Shown here: piece by piece, positions 56,936 through 64,000 of the stretch
How positions within the stretch are numbered: position 1 is the first letter of the stretch
How the letters are laid out: every line of letters begins with the position of its first letter
Assembly: GCA_028386065.3 (NCBI GenBank)
Contig: JAKUCV010003220.1
Span: 1-64,000, forward strand
Reading direction: 5' to 3'
Source of the DNA: Turnera subulata
Taxonomy: Eukaryota; Streptophyta; Magnoliopsida; Malpighiales; Passifloraceae
Length of the DNA stretch: 64,000 bases
Made by a program: the position numbers and the translations under genes
Notes under the pieces: model-generated
What the model was told of the DNA's origin: nothing
Seen by the model: the letters and a program-made list of their open reading frames with translations, nothing else
Databases searched by the model: none

Positions 56936-59399
56936 TCTTCTTCTACCTCTCCATCAATTTGCATATGTCCCACAGATTCCGTATTCTCAATTTCCTCAAA
57001 AAACCCATTACTATCTGATAATGAACCAATTGGATCATTATCTCCATCTGCACTATTTCTAGTCACTTGTCCCTCCTGATATACATCATCTATACTGTGG
57101 TCTTTATTAATTCTACTTCTAGGCCTAGCCTTTATCACAACCTGCCAATCCACCTTGTCCCTTATCCTACCCGGATATGACACATAGTATACTTGAGATG
57201 CATATTGTGCCATTATGAAAGGATCAAATTTTGGATATTTTCTATTGTGTCTAATTTCAGTAATGCAATATTGCTCATTGACTCTAATGCCTTGTCTAGA
57301 CACAGTATCATACCACTCACATTTGAATAAGTCAACCTTATTTTTACCAGCATAATGTAATCTCATTACCTCCTCAAGTATGCCATAAAATTCACCGGAC
57401 TCATCACCTTTGACATAAACTCCACTATTAGTAGTCTTTTTACCCTCTGCCCTTGTTCTTGTGTGAAAGAGAAATCCATTAACAGTATACTTTGGCCATA
57501 TGTCAACATCACTACTACTTGGGCCCATGCTAAATTATGTAAATGCTGATTCCGTACCATATTTTTCGAATTTAATACCTATAAATAAAAGATGCAGATT
57601 CAGTAAATGAAAAATAATAATTAGAAATATTAATTCTATTGAGCCATAATAAAATCACGAAGTTACTTACATAATCACGGAACCACTTGACAAAATGATT
57701 ATCTATTGATTGCTCAATATCTTTTGCTGATGCGTGAGGAAAATGGATGAGTACCCACTTTTTATACATCCTATCAGAAATTAAATGATAGTTAAAACCA
57801 TTATAAGTTTTTCATAATCTCATAGTAGAGTGTGGAAATAAATAAGGTACTCACTGTAGAAATGATATTACTTCATCACAGTTCAAAAGAACATGCAATG
57901 ATGCTGCAAGAAGCTCTTTCTCACTCAAAGGACGAGTTGATTTTCTCCCACTTGGACGACCAGCTTGTTTAAAAATATTTAAAGTTGGTTGTTTGGCTTG
58001 GATCCATCCGTCGTCCTCATTTCTTCCCAATCTTGTTGCTTTTATTGGAATATGTGGCTCAAAGTAATAAGAACAAAAGAATGACGACTCTAACATCAAA
58101 TATGCCTCACATATAGAACCTTCAGGTCGACCTTTATTTTTAACCATGCCTTTTAAGTCATGTATGAACCTATAAGGGAGAAAAGTTAGAATAAAAAAGA
58201 ACTATTTAATTTTATATATGACTAGACTTATGTAACTATACTTAACTTATGATTACCTTTCAAAGGGGTACATCCATCTGTAATGTACCGGTCCACCAAC
58301 TCTAGCTTCATATGGCAAGTGTATAGGTAAATATTCCATCGAGTCAAATAAAGATGGTGGAAATATACGTTCCAACTTGCATAAAATTACTGGGATATCT
58401 TTCTCCATTTGTATCAACTTCTCCACATGCAATTCAGTTGAACATAGAGCCCGAAAAAACTGACTTAACTCAGTCAACGGCTTCCATATATTGCTTGGTA
58501 GTGCAATAAAAGCAATGGGAAGCAATCGTTCCATAAATACGTGACAGTCATGGCTCTTCATTCCTATCAGTCTACCTTGATTTTTGTCAACACACCTTGC
58601 TAAATTCGAAGCATACCCATCTGGCATCCTCAGTCCCTCTACCCAACTACATACTTCCATCCTTTGTTGGTAGGACAAAGTATAGTTAGCTTTATACTTG
58701 TGAAGTTTTCAATTGGGTAAGATTTTCAATTCTAAGTCAGTACGCTTACAATGAAGCGCTAAGTCCTGTCTTGCCTTGAAGTTATCCTTGGTTCTATCTT
58801 TGTCATCCATCACCGTGTGAAAAAAATTATCAAACACATTCTTCTCTATGTTCATGACATCAAGATTGTGACAAATTAAAAGGGTAGGTCAATATGGTAA
58901 ATCCCAAAAAATACTCCTCTTGTTCCAATTGTGTTTCTTCCCAAATCCCTCAAATTTATTTGAATCTTTTTTCATATCAATCACTCTTGGGAACTGATTT
59001 ACACACCTCAACAATTCCTCACCACTTAACCTTGGGGGAGGTTTTGATTTTTCTACCCGATCCTTGCAAAAGTCATCCTTATTCCTCCTAAACATATGAC
59101 CAGGTGGCAAAAATTGGCGATGACAGTCAAACCAAGTGGTTTTACCCCCATACTTCAATCGAAAAGATTTTGTATTATCCATACATATAGGACAAGCTAA
59201 TTTTGAATGAGTACTTCATCCAGATAACATGCCATATGCTGGATAATCATTAATAGTCCACAAAAGTGCAGCTCTCATCTGGAAATTTTGCTTTCTAGAA
59301 ATGTCATATGTATGAACACCTTGGCTCCATAGCAACATAAGTTCATCTATCAATGGTTGCAAAAAAACATCAATTCTACTCTTTGGACTCTGAGGACCA

Positions 59400-59501
59400 G
59401 GTATTAAGCAAGTAAGCAACAAAAATGGAGTTGTCATGCACATTTCTAGAGGTATTAAGCAAGTAAGCAACAAAAATGGAGTTGTCATGCACATTTCTGG
59501 A
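59400..59501. repeat. 51-bp tandem duplication inside TNP2
   Basis: Copies 59400-59450 and 59451-59501 differ by one base. On the minus strand it duplicates 17 codons, EMCMTTPFLLLTCLIP and a linker residue, without changing frame. The duplicated segment is a conserved TNP2 block. Confidence 0.95.
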
Positions 59502-59826
59502 GGTAAATTATAAGGAGTTACCATCACAGGCCAACATGAGTGAGGTTTGCCATTATTATTAAAGGGACTAAAGCCATCACTACACAAACCAAGCCGCACA
59601 TTTCGAGGATCGATGGCAAAATCAGGGTAGGTTTGATCAAAGTGTTTCCACGCTTCACCATCTGAGGGATGACATAAAATACCAAGTTCTCTTCTATTCT
59701 CAGAATGCCATCTCATGTTCTCAGCTGTCTTAGGGGAAGCAAACAACCTTTTCAGTCTAGGAATAAGCGGTAGTTAGTGCATTCTTTCAAAAGGAACTTG
59801 TTTACCTCCTTCTTTCTTAGATGGTC

Positions 59827-59983
59827 TCTTGGGGAAGATCAGCCTGTTATCCCTAGAGTAACTTTTATCCGTTGAGCGACGGCCAGGTATTCTCTACCTA
59901 CCCACCTGTGTCGGTTTCGGGTACAAGTACCCTTTTTTTAAGGTCGTTCGAGCTTTTCCTGGGAGTATGGCATGGGTTACTTG
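59827..59983 (-). pseudogene. Chimeric plastid-type 23S rRNA fragment
   Basis: On the minus strand two non-adjacent LSU rRNA segments are joined at about 59885/59886. One (59886-59983) has CGAAACCGACACAGGTGGGT and GGTAGAGAATACC, near E. coli position 1600-1690. The other (59827-59885) has GCTCAACGGATAAAAGTTAC and GGGATAACAGGCTGATC, domain V near 2430-2480 (numbering from memory). The order is collinear with the gene but about 750 bases between are missing. It interrupts TNP2 between KFCEKARYK and PSKKEGGK, and both junctions share CAAG. The forms fit plastid better than mitochondrial rRNA, so I call it a nuclear plastid-DNA insertion. It is not a working rRNA. Confidence 0.85.
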
Positions 59984-62289
59984 TATCGAGCTTTCTCACA
60001 AAACTTACATTTATCTAAGTCTGCATCATCCTTATAATACAACATGCACCCGTCAACGCAACAATCAATCTTCTGTGAGGAAAGACCTAATTTTCTTCCC
60101 AATTTCTTTACTTCATAAAAACTAGTGGGTACACAATCACCTGGTGGCGTTGCACATTTTATGATATCACAAATTCTATCCATACAACTGTGGGATAAGT
60201 TGTAATCAGATTTCAAACTCATCAACTCCACAACCATTGATAACTCAGAAAAAGTATCACAATTTGGGTACAGAGGACGATTTGCAGACTGTAAGGTGTC
60301 ATAGAATTGGGTAGCTTCACTGTTTAGGGGTTCTTCTACATCAGACATTCTATTTACATTGGCATCAAACTGAAAGCCAAAACCACTTGGACCCAGCATT
60401 AAAAACCATTTGTTCGTATCTGCTATAATGGAAGTCATTAACTTGTGATGTACTATTACCCGATGACTCTCGTATCTCTATTGGTTGTGATTCACCATGT
60501 TCAATCCAATACCAATAATTGTCTTGAAAGCCATATTTCATCAGATGAACCATTACCATGTCTGGATCTAAGAATTTTGTATTTCTATCTTTGCTACAAG
60601 GACATCTAATCTCTTTGTCATGAAAATATTGGGGTTGCATACAAGCAAAGCCTACAAACTCCTTAATACCATCTAAAAATTTAGGGTTATAATCGCCATT
60701 AGGCAAAAGACTGTTATACATCCAATTATGAGTGATGTGAATATCCATATTCTGTGATCAATAACAATGTATTATTTTTTAGTTCACATTCGCATATCAT
60801 GAAGCTTCATAATAAAAATAGAAAATTAGTACAACTACTTACCTCAATGTTGAACTGAACAAGAAATGTAATACTTGAATGAATAAAATCTGTGTATTAA
60901 TGCGTTGTAGGTAGTTTGAAGCCACCTGGTCAACAATTAAAATCATAAAAGTAATGATATGAGATATGTAAACTTAGAAAAATTGAAACAATACTAATAT
61001 TGTCTGCTGGAAAATATATAAAAATTATATGTTGTTCTCTCACAAATTAATACCCTAAGATAATGATATGATCAAAGTATTATATAAAGTGAGAGTTTAA
61101 TTCTTGAGAGTCTGAAATTAAAATAATATACTTAAGACCTTAAGATCTTTTTATCAATTCAAAATGCAAGCCACTATCAAGTTGAGGTTAAGTTTCCCAC
61201 TAGCAAAAGTTGTGATGATTTAATATGAACCCAGAACTGATTATATCTCATTATCTTGAATATGTATAGAGAAATTCGAAAGGAAGAAGAAAGAATTGAC
61301 ATTTTTTTGAATGCAAACTGATATTTGGCAAGTGAGTTGAATGCATTTGTCGAAATTAAGCTCTTATATTTGACAATCCACTGGTTGTATAACAAAGTCT
61401 AACTGACATTTTTTTTAGGATAACCTCTAAGGATGTGGTTGACATAATCAAGGCACAGCTTCAAAGGTACTCATTTCTCCTTTTAATTTTCACTTGATAC
61501 TCAGTGTGAACTGTGAACATAGCACCTGGAAATATCATCTCAGTATATGTATTTTTTTACCAAAAGCTAAGTAGTTATGTGATTCATTCTTGATGTTGAA
61601 ACTCATTGATTAATATTGGAACTCCATCTTAGATTTGTTTGGTTGACAAAAAAACATAAATATCTTTAATAAAAATATGTTAGAATAGGATTTGAAAGAG
61701 GATATACAACATGTGGGAATAAAAAGGATTTGAGTTTTGACGACCAGTTTTAGAATAGGATTTTGAGAAACTATTGAAATTTGGACCAGAAAAAAATCTT
61801 AAAGAGACAAGACGGCGTAAAAAAAAAAAATAAGGAAAGAGAAGGAAAAGAGAGAAGAAAAGAAACATACCACAGGAAGATGTTGTACTGTTGATTACAA
61901 TCTGGAAAATATTAAAAAAAAAAGAGAGAGGTTAGGGATTAGGCTTTTTCCATATGAAAAGAAAAAAAATAACAAAAAAACAGCATAGAGGTAGTGTAGA
62001 GATGGCTTACTGGAATATTTGATAGCTACCTGTGATCGGCAACAAAAAAAATCCCAATTGAACCCCAATTGAACTGCAACAAAAAAACCCCGATTGAACT
62101 TTAAGAACACTGAGTTTAGAATTATAAGAGATGGAGATGGAGAGATAGTTTAGAGAGGGTTTGGGAGAGGTGGGCTGTTTTGTAACTTTGAAGGTTTTAG
62201 AAAATTAAGATTTTGGGAAAATCCAAACTTTTACTTTTGACCTAATTACCTTTTGTGTCCAATTACCTTTTGTGTCCAAGTACATGGCT

Positions 62290-62721
62290 TACTGCTGCGT
62301 GAATTTTATTCTTGTGAAAAATTTTTTTGTCACATTCTTTTCGTTTTTGGAGGGAAAAATTTTTCTTCCCGCAAAAAATTTGTGACTAGTTTTCTAACTT
62401 AGTGACAAAATTAATTGGTCACAAAAAAAATGTGAACAAGCAGTGACCAATTTTTATGACCGATTTTTCTGCCAATTTTTGTGACCAATATAATGGTCAC
62501 AAACTTCTTGGAGGGAAAAAATTATGTTCCCGCAAAAAATTAGTGACCATTTTAAAGAGGTGGCGACCAATAAATTCGTCACATTCAAAAGTAAAAAAAT
62601 TAGTCACAGAGATGGTCACAAAATTTACACAAGCAATTCTGGTCACAATTTCAGTCACAAACTGTGGCCGAAAATTTTTGTCACAAAAAAATGGTATCAA
62701 ACTGGCATGTTTCTAGTAGTG
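62290..62721. repeat. CACTA subterminal repeats and terminus
   Basis: About 15 copies of GTCACAAA or its complement TTTGTGAC (often TGGTCACAAA) crowd these 430 bases in both orientations, ending with TTCTAGTAGTG at 62711-62721. Two copies of an imperfect palindrome GGAGGGAAAAA...TTCCCGCAAAAAAT occur at about 62350 and 62512. Such clusters are the known binding sites of TNPA-like proteins. Confidence 0.88.
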
Positions 62722-62724
62722 GGA

Positions 62725-63465
62725 GACCAGATAAGTAAACTTTAAATCTGCTAGTGCCCAAGATTCAATTAAGGATTCAAAACCTTGAGCAGTTGGGAAA
62801 TCGAATTGAGAATAATCAGCCACTGGAAACATGAGAAGAAATGTGCAAGTGAGTACATTAAAGGCAATTGGCTAGCACCTGAAGAAATTTATCAATACCA
62901 GTGGTTCAGAAACAAGTACCTCCAATGGATCTCCATTCTAGAAAGCTCTGTAACATTAAAACCCTTCCATAATACACCACACCACGTACTGCAACTCCAA
63001 GGAAAGCAAATAAAAGAAATTAACAAAGTGTAGCATCCAAGCTACAAAAGTTTTCATATGCATTCATCATCAAGGAATATAAGCCATTAACATAGAACAA
63101 TTCCTAACCAGTCCAAGACAAGGAGTCTGTCCTCGGTTAGACACCCAAAACCAAAGCTCCAATGCATCACTGGAGCTTTCTTGAAGCTCTACATTACCAG
63201 TGGACTCTCCTCTACCGATCCATTCCAAAAAGTTCTCCCATTCATCTAAAAAGGAAGTATGATCCTCAACTGTTAACAACAAAGCCACTGATAGAAAGTC
63301 AACAAGAGTGTATTAAACTAATCCCAGTACCAAATAGCTACCTGTTTGAATGTATCAAACCACCATTAGTTTCATCAGCCCGCAACAAGAGTCTATCCTC
63401 GATTAGAGACCCAAAACCAAAGTGCTTCAGAGAAAGCTTTGGTGCTAGCTAGCTAGAGTTCACTA
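62725..63465 (-). other. Exon-like pieces of an unidentified minus-strand gene
   Basis: Minus-strand acceptor-like sites precede open pieces: TTTCTATCAG at about 63289, followed by a frame with EDHTSFLDEWENFLEWIGRG and ALELWFWVSNRG ending at about 63070, and TCATGTTTCCAG at about 62823, followed by ADYSQFDFPTAQGFESLIES, running to the CACTA end. A 40-base block encoding LWFWVSNRG is repeated at 63112-63153 and 63386-63427. I recognise no family. If real, the CACTA element inserted into this gene. 63466-64000 shows no gene. Confidence 0.3.
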
Positions 63466-64000
63466 TGCAGTTTTACAGCAGCATAGTATTTGAATGTACA
63501 AAATGTGCTGGATTCAAGCTTTTGCAGCATCTAAGGGGGCAGGAATAGGGTAGTAGACTGTGAATGGGTAGGGAAGGACGGGGAGGAAGTGAGTGAGAAA
63601 TTAACTACTCTAAGGTTGAAAAACTTGAAGGGCAAAAAAGACTCTTCAGAAAAATATCAACAATGGACTATAATTGATAGGTTAGCTTGTGGAGTACCCT
63701 TACTACTTAATTAACCCATGTAATGTTGATCCATACCCTTTTCTTCTTTTCTCCTAAGCCTTCAATATATACTGCTACGAACTAGCTCTGTGCTGCGGTG
63801 CATCACATACATAGACCAAGTGTGTGGAAGAAAAGCCACCAACCGACACTTGTACAAGCAAAATATGTGGAAGAACGCCACCTATAGTAAAGGTTTCCAG
63901 GTCACACCTTTTTCTGTTACAAACTATTGTTTTAGAAGATTTATCATAATACAAATTAGAGCGGGAAAGGATATGATGGAGGTAAAAAATCAATTTTAAT

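Larger units (their letters stand above)
56766..60748 (-). pseudogene. CACTA TNP2 transposase
   Basis: From 60748: Transpos_assoc region (CPCSKDRNTKFLDPDMVMVH), linker, TNP2 catalytic part (MFASPKTAENMRWHSENRRE, RLGLCSDGFSPFNNNGKPHS, PEMCMTTPFLLL, FLQPLIDELMLLWSQGVHTY), DUF4218 (IGMKSHDCHVFMERLLPIAF, PVHYRWMYPFER) and DUF4216 (YPKFDPFIMAQYASQVYYVS), ending in an acidic tail with TAG at 56766-56768. Lesions: a frameshift near 60385, an rRNA-like insertion (59827-59983), a stop near 59773, a 51-bp duplication, a stop at 58889 and a frameshift in the acidic microsatellite near 56930. Introns separate the later parts. It would cut and rejoin the CACTA ends. Confidence 0.9.
54200..62721 (-). mobile_element. 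CACTA (En/Spm) DNA transposon, left end missing
   Basis: The right end reads CACTACTAGAAACATG on the minus strand (terminus at 62721), the CACTA signature. Inward are subterminal GTCACAAA repeats, then the TNP2 transposase gene (60748-56766) and a second gene of the Plant transposase (Ptta/En/Spm) type (56654-54667), both minus strand: the standard layout. The other terminus and its 3-bp target duplication (GGA, 62722-62724, on the right side) are not found on the left, so that end was deleted or rearranged. 60749-62289 is noncoding element sequence. Confidence 0.88.

Noticed and set aside
56797..57018. Ser-rich + strand frame
   Set aside because: It is the complement of the Glu-rich TNP2 tail encoded by the minus strand.
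59827..59983. A functional rRNA gene
   Set aside because: Only about 157 bases from two separated 23S regions are present, inside a transposase frame.
62456..62745. Several short frames near the CACTA end
   Set aside because: They lie in subterminal repeats, on both strands, without family features.
1..64000. tRNA genes, microRNA precursors, integrated virus genes
   Set aside because: No cloverleaf with A and B boxes, no convincing short-arm precursor beside a known target, and no pararetrovirus or other viral motif were recognised by eye; a covariance-model search would be needed to exclude small RNAs.

Overview
The window is nuclear DNA from a flowering plant, most likely a eudicot. It is AT-rich, has spliced genes with GT/AG introns, and carries the full range of plant transposon families. 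A run of 361 N at 24011-24371 and several single-base indels in an otherwise conserved gene point to draft-quality assembly. Nothing prokaryotic, viral or CRISPR-like was seen. Species cannot be named from the sequence alone.

Only two ordinary host genes are recognisable. SRP72, the 72 kDa subunit of the signal recognition particle, lies at 16647-19212 (+) in six exons but carries three apparent single-base deletions and one stop codon. The last exon of a DEAD-box RNA helicase lies at 20268-20498 (-). Exon-like pieces of an unidentified minus-strand gene may lie at 62.7-63.5 kb.

The rest is layered transposons. From left to right: (1) a Ty3/gypsy Athila-like element on the minus strand (1-9282, 3' end outside the window) that has lost reverse transcriptase and RNase H and is inserted in a LINE 3' part (9283-11033, +); (2) a 978-bp long-TIR Mutator-like element with a 10-bp target duplication (11336-12313); (3) a 3147-bp solo LTR with a GGAGA target duplication (12866-16012) just upstream of SRP72, next to a 225-bp tandem duplication; (4) a PIF/Harbinger element (20997-23540) whose two genes are fused by deletion; (5) a partial palindromic element running into the N gap; (6) a nested stack described below; (7) a nearly full-length dead LINE (46376-50740, -); (8) a second, partial copy of the solo-LTR family (50945-53665); (9) a CACTA (En/Spm) element (about 54200-62721, -) whose TNP2 coding region is broken by a rearranged plastid-type 23S rRNA fragment.

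The nested stack is the best-resolved structure. A DUF4283/zinc-knuckle retro-sequence (25043-46313, +) was split by a Ty1/copia element (25814-45799, TSD CATTA). That copia was split by a non-autonomous Tat/Ogre-like Ty3/gypsy element (27776-39625, TSD GACTG). The 5' LTR of that element was in turn split by a Mutator-like element (29254-31233) that carries a piece of a DED1/DDX3-type helicase gene. The Tat-like element has gag and protease but no RT or integrase. It instead carries an antisense gene resembling plant-mobile-domain/DUF7745 proteins, with its own TATA box, followed by two minisatellites. That antisense gene and the rRNA insertion in the CACTA transposase are the most unusual things seen.
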